Part shown: positions 9,965 through 27,900 of the stretch, in pieces
How the letters are laid out: every line of letters starts with the position of its first letter
Numbering within the stretch: the stretch's first letter is position 1
Assembly: GCF_019097595.1 (NCBI RefSeq)
Contig: NC_080731.1
Span: forward strand, 21,894,866 to 21,958,865
Length of the DNA stretch: 64,000 nucleotides
From: Hemibagrus wyckioides
Taxonomy: Eukaryota > Chordata > Actinopteri > Siluriformes > Bagridae
Direction of reading: 5' to 3'
Program-made: the position numbers and the translations under genes
The notes under the pieces: model-generated
Told to the model about the DNA's origin: nothing
Seen by the model: the letters and a program-made list of their open reading frames with translations, nothing else
Databases searched by the model: none

Positions 9965-12608
9965 CCGGTTGAGTGGACGCTGGCGCGTGCTTGCTGCTGC
10001 TGCTCTCCGGCAATGTGTTTGATTGTTTGTGTTTGTGTTTTGTTTCCGAGCCCTTCTGTGGTCTGTTCACCTTGTTACTTAAGCTATCTGAGTTTTCGTC
10101 TACAATGTGGGTCGGCTGGATTTATTTCTGGTATGCCATTGTTTGTCTTCTCTTGTTGCCTGTCTACAAACCTGTGACAGGATTGCTCCAGTACTCGGCT
10201 GCTGAGCTGCTCCGGCTTTGCCTTCACCTGTCTGAGCCCCACCGGCGTTACATCTTCACCCGGATATTGCTCACTTGCCTCGTCGTAGATACATCCATCA
10301 AGGGTCGCGTCAGAGTTTCCACTTCAAAAACCCTATGGGAATAAAATCCATCTGGACTTCTTCTCAACGTCTTTTGCGCTACACTGGCCGGGGTGTTGAT
10401 CACAGTGTGTTAGCTAGACCAGGTAGGGTGGCTAATGCTAATGTCAAATGTGATAACACCACCATTAACTTTCTTATCTTATCCAGGATCTCCTCACTGA
10501 CCGAAAGTTTGACTTTCTCTGTTTGACAGAAATTTGGCAACAACCCAATGACTTTTCCGCCCTCAATGATTCAACCTCTCCTGGGTTTGTTTATATCTGT
10601 CAACCTCGTGGCTCTGGCTGAGGAGGTGGTCTTGTGATTATTCATGTGAAAAGAAGTGAAAAGTCTTGCCAGTGTCCGCTCCTGCATTTGACTTTTTTGA
10701 ATCAACTGTGTGTGAACTCCCTGGGCCCACTAAGACACTAAGGCAAAACTAAGACACTGTTTTCACTTTTCAATACTATTTTTAGTCCCCAATGTTCTTA
10801 ACCTTCTCATCTATATTTATCTGCCCTTTGCAACTCTCTGATGTTCTTTTTCAATGATAAAATATATTAAATTCACCTGCACTTAGGCTCACCATCCTTC
10901 CTTACCACTTCTTCTGAATCTTACCCTATTCCTTATCCTTTCTCCAGTTTCCCACTACCTCAGATATTTCAGATCTTATACATAAGTCTAAGTCTTCTAC
11001 TTGTTCACTGGATCCGCTTCCCACTGTTCTGGTCAAGGCCTGTCTTCCCTCTCTGATTCCTCTAATTTCTGCTATCATTTGCTCCTCTCTTACTACTGGA
11101 ATTGTTCCTATGCCACTTAAAACTGCTGCTATTACTCCAATTCTGAAAAAGTCTGGTGCTGATCCTAGTAATTTCAATAATCTCCGCCCTATTTCCAACC
11201 TACCTTTTCTTTTAAAAATCCTTGAAAAAAATAGTTGCTTCTCAAATCCATTCTCATTTAACTTGTATTAACTTATATGAACAATTCCAATATGGTTTTT
11301 GTCCCTTTCATAGCACAGAATCTGCACTTCAAAAAATTACCAATGACCTTTCAGTCACCATTCTTATCCTTCTCGATCTAAGTGCGGCCTTTGATACCAT
11401 TTCTCATACCATCTTTCTTAATCAACTTCTCATTTGGCATTACTAACACCCCCCTGGACTGGGGAAATGACACTCTCTTAGTTCCAAAACTTCTCTTGTT
11501 AACACTGGAGTTCCACAAGGTTCTGTCCCTGGACCTCTTCTTTTTATCATCTACCTTCTTCCTCTTGGCAATATCTTTCAAAAATACGGTATTCTTTTCC
11601 ACTGTTACGCAGATGACACCCAACTCTATTACTGAAGCAAACCTAATGCTACCCTCCCTCCTTCCTCTCTTCTTGACTGATTTAATGAACTCAAATCCTG
11701 GTTCTCTTCCAATTTCCTCAAATTAAATAGTGAGAAACCTGAAATTCTTTTAATCGGTACTTAATCAACTTTATCTGAAATAAATAGCTTCTCCCTCTCT
11801 ATTGACAATTCTATTGTTTCCGCTTCTACTCAGGTTAAGAGTTTGGGTGTCCTCCTGGACAGTACACTCTCATTTCAATCACATATTAATAACATTACCC
11901 GGTCTGTGTATTTCCATCTACGTAATATCAACCGTCTTCGTCCTTCCCTCACACAGAATGCTCCTGCTATTCTTGTTCACAATCTTGTTACCTCACGTAT
12001 TGACTATTGTAACTCCCTTCTTTTTGGTCTCTCTCATAAATCTCTTCTTCTTAAACTTCAACTGGTTCAAAACTCAGCAGCTCGTATCATCACTAAAACT
12101 CCTTCATTTCACTACATCACTCCGGTTCTGCAGCAGCTTCACTGGCTTCTGGTTTCAAGCTTCGCATAGACTTTAAGATTCTTCTTCTCACTTTTAAAGC
12201 TATTCACAATCTTGCCCCTTCTTACTTGTCTGATCTTCTCCATATTCATGTTCCCTCTTGTTCTCTTAGATCTGCCTCTTCTCTTCAACTTTCTGTGCCT
12301 TCCACTCGTCTCACCACCATGGGGCAGAGGGCTTTCTGTTGCTCTGCTGCCCGGCTCTGGAACTCTTTACGTCCAGACATCCGTAACCTTGACTCTCTGT
12401 CTATCTTTAAATCTAGACTCAAGTCTCACCTGTTTAAGCTTGCTTACTCTTTCTAAATCTTACTTGCCCTCTCACACAGTCACAGTCTTCTGTATTAAGT
12501 TATTGTAATTGTTGCTTGTTTTTTTTGTCATATTGTCTCTATGTGCTTTGTTTTGTAACTCATTGTTCAGTGTCTTTGAGTGTTGAGAAAAGTGTCTATA
12601 AATAAAAT

Positions 12609-12650
<42 letters not shown>
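9965..12650 (+). mobile_element. L2-like LINE, frameshifted
   Basis: The stretch carries the parts of a fish L2-type LINE in order: an N-terminal or leader region (about 9965-10450), endonuclease scraps (LCLTEIWQ near 10510), and reverse transcriptase. RT signs include LRPISNLPFL near 11180, LDLSAAFDTI near 11370, NTGVPQGSV at 11500-11530 and CYADDTQLY near 11600, which keeps the catalytic Asp pair. The C-terminal region near 12040-12450 holds [16 protein letters not shown], then LSDLLHIHVPS and MGQRAFCCSAARLWNSL. It ends with AATAAAATGTATT and an ATT microsatellite (12608-12650), the usual L2 tail. Many stops and frameshifts make it dead. It stops about 210 bp before the first exon of the main gene. 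Confidence 0.8.
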
Positions 12651-12651
<1 letters not shown>

Positions 12652-12861
12652 ATAAGTGAAGTGTTCAGTCTTTAAAGCTGATTAGAAATCTAGAAAAGTG
12701 TTTATTAGGATCAAAGCTGACTGACTGCTGAATGTGTGTAAAAGTGAGTGAATTCAGTAAATTGCAGCTTTAATGATAAAGTGTTGCTATGAGTCCATGT
12801 CTGTCTCCTGCTTTATTCTCCACCTGTGCAGTGCTGATGGTGGTGTTGTGTCTCCACAGCC

Positions 12862-12922
12862 ATGCAGTTCTGCAGCCTTCATCACTGTGTCCTGGTCTTC
12901 CTCATCCTCACATTCACCACTG
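12862..12922 (+). CDS. Exon 1: signal peptide
   Basis: The ATG at 12862 opens 20 codons with a hydrophobic core (VLVFLILTF), then a consensus donor GGTAAGT leaving phase 1. The sequence just before it, GTGTCTCCACAG, is itself a good acceptor, so an upstream noncoding exon is possible and the true first exon may be further left. Confidence 0.75.
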
Positions 12923-15900
12923 GTAAGTGGCAATACAACACAAATACACACTATATACTACACAATATACACCACAACTATACAATAAACACTACATTAC
13001 ACAACAACTATACAATAAACACTACATTACACAACAACTACACAATAAACACTACATTACAGAACAACTATACAATAAACACTACATTACACAACAACTA
13101 CACAATAAACACTACATTACAGAACAACTATACAATAAACACTACATTACACCAAAACTACACAATAAACACTACATTACACAACAACTATACAATAAAC
13201 ACTACATTACACAACAACTATACAATAAACACTACATTACACAACAACTACACAATAAACACTACATTACACAACAACTACACAATAAACACTACATTAC
13301 ACAACAACTATACAATAAACACTACATTACAACAACTATACAATAAACACTACATTACACAACAACTACACAATAAACACTACATTACACAACAACTATA
13401 CAATAAACACTACATTACACAACAACTATACAATAAACACTACATTACAACAACTACACAATAAACACTACATTACAGAACAACTGTACAATAAACACTA
13501 CATTACACAACAACTACACAATAAACACTACATTACACAACAACTACACAATAAACACTACATTACACAACAACTATACAATAAACACTACATTACACAA
13601 CAACTATACAATAAACACTACATTACACAACAACTATACAATAAACACTACATTACACAACAACTATACAATAAACACTACATTACACCAAAACTACACA
13701 ATAAACACTACATTACACAACAACTATACAATAAACACTACATTACAGAACAACTATACAATAAACACTACATTACACCAAAACTACACAATAAACACTA
13801 CATTACACAACAACTATACAATAAACACTACATTACACAACAACTACACAATAAACACTACATTACAGAACAACTATACAATAAACACTACATTACACCA
13901 AAACTACACAATAAACACTACATTACACAACAACTATACAATAAACACTACATTACACAACAACTATACAATAAACACTACATTACACAACTATACAATA
14001 AACACTACATTACACAACAACTACACAATAAACACTACATTACACAACAACTATACAATAAACACTACATTACACAACAACTATACAATAAACACTACAT
14101 TACACAACAACTATACAATAAACACTACATTACACAACAACTACACAATAAACACTACATTACACAACAACTATACAATAAACACTACATTACAACAACT
14201 ATACAATAAACACTACATTACACAACAACTACACAATAAACACTACATTACACAACAACTATACAATAAACACTACATTACACAACAACTACACAATAAA
14301 CACTACATTACAGAACAACTATACAATAAACACTACATTACACAACAACTACACAATAAACACTACATTACAACAACTACACAATAAACACTACATTACA
14401 CAACAACTATACAATAAACACTACATTACACAACAACTACACAACAAACACTACATTACACAACAACTACACAATAAACACTACATTACACAACAACTAT
14501 ACAATAAACACTACATTACACAACAACTACACAATAAACACTACATTACACAACAACTACACAATAAACACTACATTACACAACAACTACACAATAAACA
14601 CTACATTACACAACAACTATACAATAAACACTACATTACACAACAACTACACAATAAACACTACATTACAGAACAACTATACAATAAACACTACATTACA
14701 CAACAACTATACAATAAACACTACATTACACAACAACTATACAATAAACACTACATTACACAACAACTATACAATAAACACTACATTACACAACAACTAT
14801 ACAATAAACACTACATTACACAACAACTATACAATAAACACTACATTACACAACAACTATACAATAAACACTACATTACACAACAACTATACAATAAACA
14901 CTACATTACACAACAACTATACAATAAACACTACATTACACAACAACTATACAATAAACACTACATTACACAACAACTATACAATAAACACTACATTACA
15001 CAACAACTACACAATAAACACTACATTACACAACAACTATACAATAAACACTACATTACACAACAACTATACAATAAACACTACATTACACAACAACTAT
15101 ACAATAAACACTACATTACACAACAACTACACAATAAACACTACATTACACAACAACTACACAATAAACACTACATTACACAACAACTACACAATAAACA
15201 CTACATTACACAACAACTACACAATAAACACTACATTACACAACAACTACACAATAAACACTACATTACACAACAACTACACAATAAACACTACATTACA
15301 CAACAACTACACAATAAACACTACATTACAGAACAACTATACAATAAACACTACATTACACCAAAACTACACAAGAAACACTACATTACACAACAACTAC
15401 ACAATAAACACTACATTACAACAACTATACAATAAACACTACATTACACAACAACTATACAATAAACACTACATTACACAACAACTATACAATAAACACT
15501 ACATTACACAACAACTATACAATAAACACTACATTACACAACAACTACACAATAAACACTACATTACACAACAACTATACAATAAACACTACATTACAAC
15601 AACTATACAATAAACACTACATTACAACACAACTACACAATAAACACTACATTACACAACAACTACACAATAAACACTACACAACAACTACACAATAAAC
15701 CCTACATTACACAACAACTACAAAATAAACACTACATTACACAACAACTACACAATAAACACTACATTACAACACAACTACACAATAAACACTACATTAC
15801 ACAACAACTACACAATAAACACTACATTACAACAACTACACAATAAACACTACATTACACAACAACTATACAATAAACACTACATTACAGAACAACTACA

Positions 15901-18900
15901 CAATAAACACTACATTACACAACAACTACACAATAAACACTACATTACACAACAACTACACAATAAACACTACATTACACAACAACTATACAATAAACAC
16001 TACATTACACCAAAACTACACAATAAACACTACATTACACAACAACTATACAATAAACACTACATTACACAACAACTATACAATAAACACTACATTACAA
16101 CAACTACACAATAAACACTACATTACACAACAACTACACAATAAACACTACATTACACAACAACTACACAATAAACACTACATTACACAACAACTACACA
16201 ATAAACACTACATTACACAACAACTACACAATAAACACTACATTACACAACAACTATACAATAAACACTACATTACACAACAACTATACAATAAACACTA
16301 CATTACACAACAACTATACAATAAACACTACATTACACAACAACTACACAATAAACACTACATTACACAACAACTATACAATAAACACTACATTACACAA
16401 CAACTACACAATAAACACTACATTACAGAACAACTATACAATAAACACTACATTACACCAAAACTACACAATAAACACTACATTACACAACAACTATACA
16501 ATAAACACTACATTACACAACAACTACACAATAAACACTACATTACAGAACAACTATACAATAAACACTACATTACACCAAAACTACACAATAAACACTA
16601 CATTGCACAACAACTATACAATAAACACTACATTACACAACTATACAATAAACACTACATTACACAACAACTACACAATAAACACTACATTACAACACAA
16701 TTACACAATAAACACTACATTACACAACAACTATACAATAAACACTACATTACAGAACAACTATACAATAAACACTACATTACACAACAACTATACAATA
16801 AACACTACATTACACAACAACTACACAATAAACACTACATTACACAACAACTATACAATAAACACTACATTACACAACAACTATACAATAAACACTACAT
16901 TACACAACAACTACACAATAAACACTACATTACACAACAACTACACAATAAACACTACATTACACAACAACTATACAATAAACACTACATTACACAACAA
17001 CTATACAATAAACACTACATTGCACAACAACTATACAATAAACACTACATTACAACAACTATACAATAAACACTACATTACAACACAACTACACAATAAA
17101 CACTACATTACACAACAACTACACAATAAACACTACATTACACAACAACTACACAATAAACACTACATTACAGAACAACTATACAATAAACACTACATTA
17201 CACAACAACTACACAATAAACACTACATTACACAACAACTACACAATAAACACTACATTACACAACAACTATACAATAAACACTACATTACACAACAACT
17301 ACACAATAAACACTACATTACACAACAACTATACAATAAACACTACATTACACAACAACTATACAATAAACACTACATTACACAACAACTATACAATAAA
17401 CACTACATTACAGAACAACTATACAATAAACACTACATTACACCAAAACTACACAATAAACACTACATTGCACAACAACTATACAATAAACACTACATTA
17501 CAACAACTATACAATAAACACTACATTACACAACAACTATACAATAAACACTACATTACACAACAACTATACAATAAACACTACATTACACAACAACTAT
17601 ACAATAAACACTACATTACACAACAACTATACAATAAACACTACATTACACAACAACTATACAATAAACACTACATTACAGAACAACTATACAATAAACA
17701 CTACATTACACCAAAACTACACAATAAACACTACATTACACAACAACTATACAATAAACACTACATTACACAACAACTACACAATAAACACTACATTACA
17801 GAACAACTATACAAGAAACACTACATTACACCAAAACTACACAATAAACACTACATTACACAACAACTACACAAGAAACACTACATTACAGAACAACTAT
17901 ACAATAAACACTACATTACACAACAACTATACAATAAACACTACATTACACAACTATACAAGAAACAATACATTACACAACAACTACACAATAAACACTA
18001 CATTACAACAACTATACAATAAACACTACATTACACAACAACTATACAATAAACACTACATTACACAACAACTATACAATAAACACTACATTACACAACA
18101 ACTATACAATAAACACTACATTACACAACAACTACACAATAAACACTACATTACACAACAACTATACAATAAACACTACATTACACAACAACTATACAAT
18201 AAACACTACATTACACAACAACTTCACAATAAACACTACATTACAACAACTACACAATAAACACTACATAACAAAACAACTATACAATAAACACTACATT
18301 ACACAACAACTACACAATAAACACTACATTACACAACAACTACACAATAAACACTACATTACACAACAACTACACAATAAACACTACATTACACAACAAC
18401 TACACAATAAACACTACATTACAACAACTATACAATAAACACTACATTACACAACAACTATACAATAAACACTACATTACACAACAACTACACAATAAAC
18501 ACTACATTACACAACAACTATACAATAAACACTACATTACACAACAACTACACAATAAACACTACATTACAACAACTACACAATAAACACTACATTACAC
18601 AACAACTATACAATAAACACTACATTACACAACAACTATACAATAAACACTACATTACACAACAACTACACAATAAACACTACATTACACAACAACTATA
18701 CAATAAACACTACATTACACCAAAACTACACAATAAACACTACATTACACAACAACTACACAATAAACACTACATTACAGAACAACTATACAAGAAACAC
18801 TACATTACACCAAAACTACACAATAAACACTACATTACAACACAACTACACAATAAACACTACATTACAACAACTACACAATAAACACTACATTACACAA

Positions 18901-21900
18901 CAACTACACAATAAACACTACATTACACAACAACTATACAATAAACACTACATTACACAACAACTACACAATAAACACTACATTACACAACAACTATACA
19001 ATAAACACTACATTACACAACAACTACACAATAAACACTACATTACACAACAACTATACAATAAACACTACATTACACAACAACTACACAATAAACACTA
19101 CATTACAGAACAACTATACAATAAACACTACATTACACCAAAACTACACAATAAACACTACATTACACAACAACTACACAATAAACACTACATTACACAA
19201 CAACTACACAATAAACACTACATTACAACAACTATACAATAAACACTACATTACACAACAACTATACAATAAACACTACATTACACAACAACTATACAAT
19301 AAACACTACATTACACAACAACTACACAATAAACACTACATTACACAACAACTATACAATAAACACTACACACTACACCACAACTACACAATATACACTA
19401 CATTACACAACAACTACACAATAAACACTACATTACACAACAACTACACAATAAACACTACATTACAACAACTACACAATAAACACTACATGACACAACA
19501 ACTATACAATAAACACTACATGACACAACAACTATACAATAAACACTACATTACACAACAACTACACAATAAACACTACATTACACAACAACTACACAAT
19601 AAACACTACATTACACAACAACTACACAATAAACACTACATTACACAACAACTACACAATAAACACTACATTACACAACAACTACACAATAAACACTACA
19701 TTACACAACAACTACACAATAAACACTACATTACACAACAACTACATAATAAACACTACATTACACAACAACTACACAATAAACACTACATTACACAACA
19801 ACTATACAATAAACACTACATTACACAACAACTACACAATAAACACTACATTACAGAACAACTATACAATAAACACTACATTACACCAAAACTACACAAT
19901 AAACACTACATTACACAACAACTATACAATAAACACTACATTACACAACTATACAATAAACACTACATTACACCACAACTACACAATAAATACTACATTA
20001 CAACACAACTACACAATAAACACTACATTACACAACAACTACACAATAAACACTACATTACACAACAACTACACAATAAACACTACATTACACAACAACT
20101 ATACAATGAACACTACATTACACAACAACTACACAATAAACACTACATTACACAACAACTACACAATAAACACTACATTACACAACAACTATACAATAAA
20201 CACTACACACTACACCACAACTACACAATATACACTACATTACACAACAACTACACAATAAACACTACATTACACAACAACTACACAATAAACACTACAT
20301 TACAACAACTACACAATAAACACTACATGACACAACAACTATACAATAAACACTACATTACACAACAACTACACAATAAATACTACATTACAACACAACT
20401 ACACAATAAACACTACATTACACAACAACTATACAATAAACACTACATGACACAACAACTACACAATAAACACTACATTACACAACAACTATACAATGAA
20501 CACTACATTACACAACAACTACACAATAAACACTACATTACACAACAACTACACAATAAACACTACATTACACAACAACTACACAATAAACACTACATTA
20601 CACAACAACTACACAATAAACACTACATTACACAACAACTACACAATAAACACTACATTACACAACAACTACACAATAAACACTACATTACAACAACTAT
20701 ACAATAAACACTACATTACACAACAACTACATAATAAACACTACATTACACAACAACTACACAATAAACACTACATTACACAACAACTACACAATAAACA
20801 CTACATTACAACAACTATACAATAAACACTACATTACACAACAACTACATAATAAACACTACATTACACAACAACTACACAATAAACACTACATTACACA
20901 ACAACTACACAATAAACACTACATTACACAACAACTATACAATAAACACTACACACTACACCACAACTACACAATATACACTACATTACACAACAACTAC
21001 ACAATAAACACTACATTACACAACAACTACACAATAAACACTAAATTACAACAACTACACAATAAACACTACATGACACAACAACTATACAATAAACACT
21101 ACATGACACAACAACTATACAATACACACTACATTACACAACAACTACACAATAAACACTACATTACACAACAACTACACAATAAACACTACATTACACA
21201 ACAACTACACAATAAAAACTACATTACACAACAACTACACAATAAACACTACATTACAACAACTATACAATAAACACTACATTACACAACAACTACATAA
21301 TAAACACTACATTACACAACAACTACACAATAAACACTACATTACACAACAACTACACAATAAACACTACATTACACAACAACTACACAATAAACACTAC
21401 ATTACACAACAACTACACAATAAACACTACATTACAACAACTATACAATAAACACTACATTACACAACAACTACATAATAAACACTACATTACACAACAA
21501 CTACACAATAAACACTACATTACACAACAACTATACAATAAACACTACATTACACAACAACTACACAATAAACACTACATTACACAACAACTATACAATA
21601 AACACTACATTACACAACAACTATACAATAAACACTACATTACACAACAACTACACAATAAACACTACATTACACAACAACTATACAATAAACACTACAC
21701 ACTACACAACAACTACACAATAAACACTACATTACAACAACTACACAATAAACACTACATTACAACAACTACACAATAAACACTACATGACACAACAACT
21801 ACACAATAAACACTACATGACACAACAACTATACAATAAACACTACATGACACAACAACTATACAATAAACACTACATTACACAACAACTACACAATAAA

Positions 21901-24900
21901 CACTACATTACACAACAACTACACAATAAACACTACATGACACAACAACTATACAATAAACACTACATTACACAACAACTACACAATAAACACTACATGA
22001 CACAACAACTACACAATAAACACTACATGACACAACAACTACACAATAAACACTACATTACACAACAACTACACAATAAACACTACATTACACAACAACT
22101 ACACAATAAACACTACATTACAACAACTATACAATAAACACTACATTACACAACAACTACATAATAAACACTACATTACACAACAACTACACAATAAACA
22201 CTACATTACACAACAACTATACAATAAACACTACATTACACAACAACTACACAATAAACACTACATTACAGAACAACTATACAATAAACACTACATTACA
22301 CAACAACTACACAATAAACACTACATTGCACAACAACTATACAATAAACACTACATTACACAACTATACAATAAACACTACATTACACCACAACTACACA
22401 ATAAACACTACATTACAACACAACTACACAATAAACACTACATTACACAACAACTACACAATAAACACTACATGACACAACAACTACACAATAAACACTA
22501 CATTACAACAACTATACAATAAACACTACATTACACAACAACTACACAATAAACACTACATTACAGAACAACTATACAATAAACACTACATTACACAACA
22601 ACTACACAATAAACACTACATTACAGAACAACTATACAATAAACACTACATTACACCAAAACTACACAATAAACACTACATTACACAACAACTACACAAT
22701 AAACACTACATTACACAACAACTACACAATAAACACTACATTACAACAACTATACAATAAACACTACATTACACAACAACTACACAATAAACACTACATT
22801 ACACAACAACTATACAATAAACACTACATTACACAACAACTATACAATAAACACTACATTACACAACAACTACACAATAAACACTACATTACACAACAAC
22901 TACACAATAAACACTACATTACAACAACTATACAATAAACACTACATTACAACACAACTACACAATAAACACTACATTACACAACAACTACACAATAAAC
23001 ACTACATTACACAACAACTACACAATAAACACTACATTACAACACAACTACACAATAAACACTACATTACACAACAACTATACAATAAACACTACATTAC
23101 AACAACTACACAATAAACACTACATTACACAACAACTATACAATAAACACTACGTTACAGAACAACTATACAATAAACACTACATTACACAACAACTATG
23201 CAATAAACACTACATTACACCACAACTACACAATAAACACTACATTACACAACAACTATACAATAAACACTACATTACACAACAACTACACAATAAACAC
23301 TACATTACACAACAACTACACAATAAACACTACATTACACAACAACTACACAATAAACACTACATTACACAACAACTACACAATAAACACTACATTACAG
23401 AACAACTATACAATAAACACTACATTACACAACAACTACACAATAAACACTACATTACAGAACAACTACACAATAAACACTACATTACACCAAAACTACA
23501 CAATAAACACTACATTACACAACAACTATACAATAAACACTACATTACACAACAACTACACAATAAACACTACATTACAACAACTACACAATAAACACTA
23601 CATTACACAACAACTATACAATAAACACTACATTACACCAAAACTACACAATAAACACTACATTACACAACATCTATACAATGAACACTACATTACACAA
23701 CAACTACACAATAAACACTACATTACAGAACAACTATACAATAAACACTACATTACACCAAAACTACACAATAAACACTACATTGCACAACAACTATACA
23801 ATAAACACTACATTACACAACAACTACACAATAAACACTACATTACACAACAACTACACAATAAACACTACATTACAACACAACTACACAATAAACACTA
23901 CATTACACAACAACTACACAATAAACACTACATTACAACACAACTACACAATAAACACTACATTACACCAAAACTACACAATAAACACTACATTACACAA
24001 CAACTACACAATAAACACTACATTACAACAACTATACAATAAACACTACATTACAGAACAACTATACAATAAACACTACATTACACAACAACTACACAAT
24101 AAACACTACATTACACAACAACTACACAATAAACACTACATTACACAACAACTATACAATAAACACTACATTACACAACAACTACACAATAAACACTACA
24201 TTACAGAACAACTATACAATAAACACTACATTACACCAAAACTACACAATAAACACTACATTACACAACAACTATACAATAAACACTACATTACACAACA
24301 ACTATACAATAAACACTACACACTACACCACAACTACACAATATACACTATATTACACAACAACTATACAATAAACACTACATTACACAACTACACAATA
24401 AACACTACATTACAGAACAACTACACAAGAAACACTACATTACAGAACAACTATACAATAAACACTACATTACACAACAACTACACAATAAACACTACAT
24501 TACAACAACTATACAATAAACACTACATTACACAACAACTATACAATAAACACTACATTACACAACAACTATACAATAAACACTACATTACACAACAACT
24601 ATACAATAAACACTACATTACACAACAACTACACAATAAACACTACATTACACAACAACTATACAATAAACACTACATTACAACAACTATACAATAAACA
24701 CTACATTACAACACAACTACACAATAAACACTACATTACACAACAACTACACAATAAACACTACATTACACAACAACTACACAATAAACACTACATTACA
24801 CAACAACTACACAATAAACACTACATTACAACAACTACACAATAAACACTACATTACACAACAACTATACAATAAACACTACATTACACAACAACTACAC

Positions 24901-27900
24901 AATAAACACTACATTACACAACAACTATACAATAAACACTACATTACACAACAACTACACAATAAACACTACATTACAGAACAACTATACAATAAACACT
25001 ACATTACACCAAAACTACACAATAAACACTACATTACACAACAACTATACAATAAACACTACATTACACAACAACTACACAATAAACACTACATTACAGA
25101 ACAACTATACAATAAACACTACATTACACCAAAACTACACAATAAACACTACATTGCACAACAACTATACAATAAACACTACATTACACAACTATACAAT
25201 AAACACTACATTACACAACAACTACACAATAAACACTACATTACAACACAACTACACAATAAACACTACATTACACAACAACTATACAATAAACACTACA
25301 TTACACAACAACTACACAATAAACACTACATTACACAACAACTATACAATAAACACTACATTACAGAACAACTACACAATAAACACTACATTACACAACA
25401 ACTACACAATAAACACTACATTACACAACAACTATACAATAATCACTACATTACACAACAACTACACAATAAACACTACATTACACAACAACTACACAAT
25501 AAACACTACATTACACAACAACTATACAATAATCACTACATTACACAACAACTACACAATAAACACTACATTACACCAAAACTACACAATAAACACTACA
25601 TTACACAACAACTACACAATAAACACTACATTACACAACAACTATACAATAATCACTACATTACACAACAACTACACAATAAACACTACATTACACAACA
25701 ACTACACAATAAACACTACATTACACAACAACTATACAATAATCACTACATTACACAACAACTACACAATAAACACTACATTACACCAAAACTACACAAT
25801 AAACACTACATTACACAACAACTATACAATAAACACTACATTACACAACAACTATACAATAAACACTACACACTACACCACAACTACACAATATACCCTA
25901 CATTACACAACAACTATACAATAAACACTACATTACACAACAACTATACAATAAACACTACATTACACAACAACTATACAATAAACACTACATTACACAA
26001 CAACTATACAATAAACACTACATTACAACACAACTACACAATAAACACTACATTACAACACAACTATACAATAAACACTACATTACACAACTATACAATA
26101 AACACTACATTACACAACAACTACACAATAAACACTACATTACACAACAACTATACAATAAACACTACATAAAACTATACAATAAACACTACATTACACA
26201 ACAACTACACAATAAACACTACATTACAAAAACTATACAATAAACACTACATTACAAAACAACTATACAATAAACACTACATTACACAACAACTACACAA
26301 TAAACACTTCATTACACAACAACTATACAATAAACACTACACACTACACCACAACTACACAATATACACTACATTACACAACAACTACACAATAAACACT
26401 ACATTACAACAACTACACAATAAACACTACATGACACAACAACTATACAATAAACACTACATGACACAACAACTATACAATAAACACTACATTACACAAC
26501 AACTACACAATAAACACTACATTACACAACAACTACACAATAAACACTACATTACACAACAACTACACAATAAACACTACATGACACAACAACTACACAA
26601 TAAACACTACATTACACAACAACTACACAATAAACACTACATTACAACAACTACACAATAAACACTACATTACACAACAACTACACAATAAACACTACAT
26701 TACACAACAACTATACAATAATCACTACATTACACAACAACTACACAATAAACACTACATTACACCAAAACTACACAATAAACACTACATTACACAACAA
26801 CTATACAATAAACACTACATTACACAACAACTATACAATAAACACTACACACTACACCACAACTACACAATATACACTACATTACACAACAACTATACAA
26901 TAAACACTACATTACACAACAACTATACAATAAACACTACATTACACAACAACTATACAATAAACACTACATTACACAACAACTATACAATAAACACTAC
27001 ATTACAACAACTACACAATAAACACTACATTACAACACAACTATACAATAAACACTACATTACACAACTATACAATAAACACTACATTACACAACAACTA
27101 CACAATAAACACTACATTACACAACAACTACACAATAAACACTACATTACACAACAACTACACAATAAACACTACATGACACAACAACTACACAATAAAC
27201 ACTACATTACACAACAACTACACAATAAACACTACATTACAACAACTACACAATAAACACTACATTACACAACAACTACACAATAAACACTACATTACAC
27301 AACAACTATACAATAATCACTACATTACACAACAACTACACAATAAACACTACATTACACCAAAACTACACAATAAACACTACATTACACAACAACTATA
27401 CAATAAACACTACATTACACAACAACTATACAATAAACACTACACACTACACCACAACTACACAATATACACTACATTACACAACAACTATACAATAAAC
27501 ACTACATTACACAACAACTATACAATAAACACTACATTACACAACAACTATACAATAAACACTACATTACACAACAACTATACAATAAACACTACATTAC
27601 AACAACTACACAATAAACACTACATTACAACACAACTATACAATAAACACTACATTACACAACTATACAATAAACACTACATTACACAACAACTACACAA
27701 TAAACACTACATTACACAACAACTATACAATAAACACTACATAACAAAACTATACAATAAACACTACATTACACAACAACTACACAATAAACACTACATT
27801 ACAACAACTATACAATAAACACTACATTACAAAACAACTATACAATAAACACTACATTACACAACAACTACACAATAAACACTACATTACACAACAACTA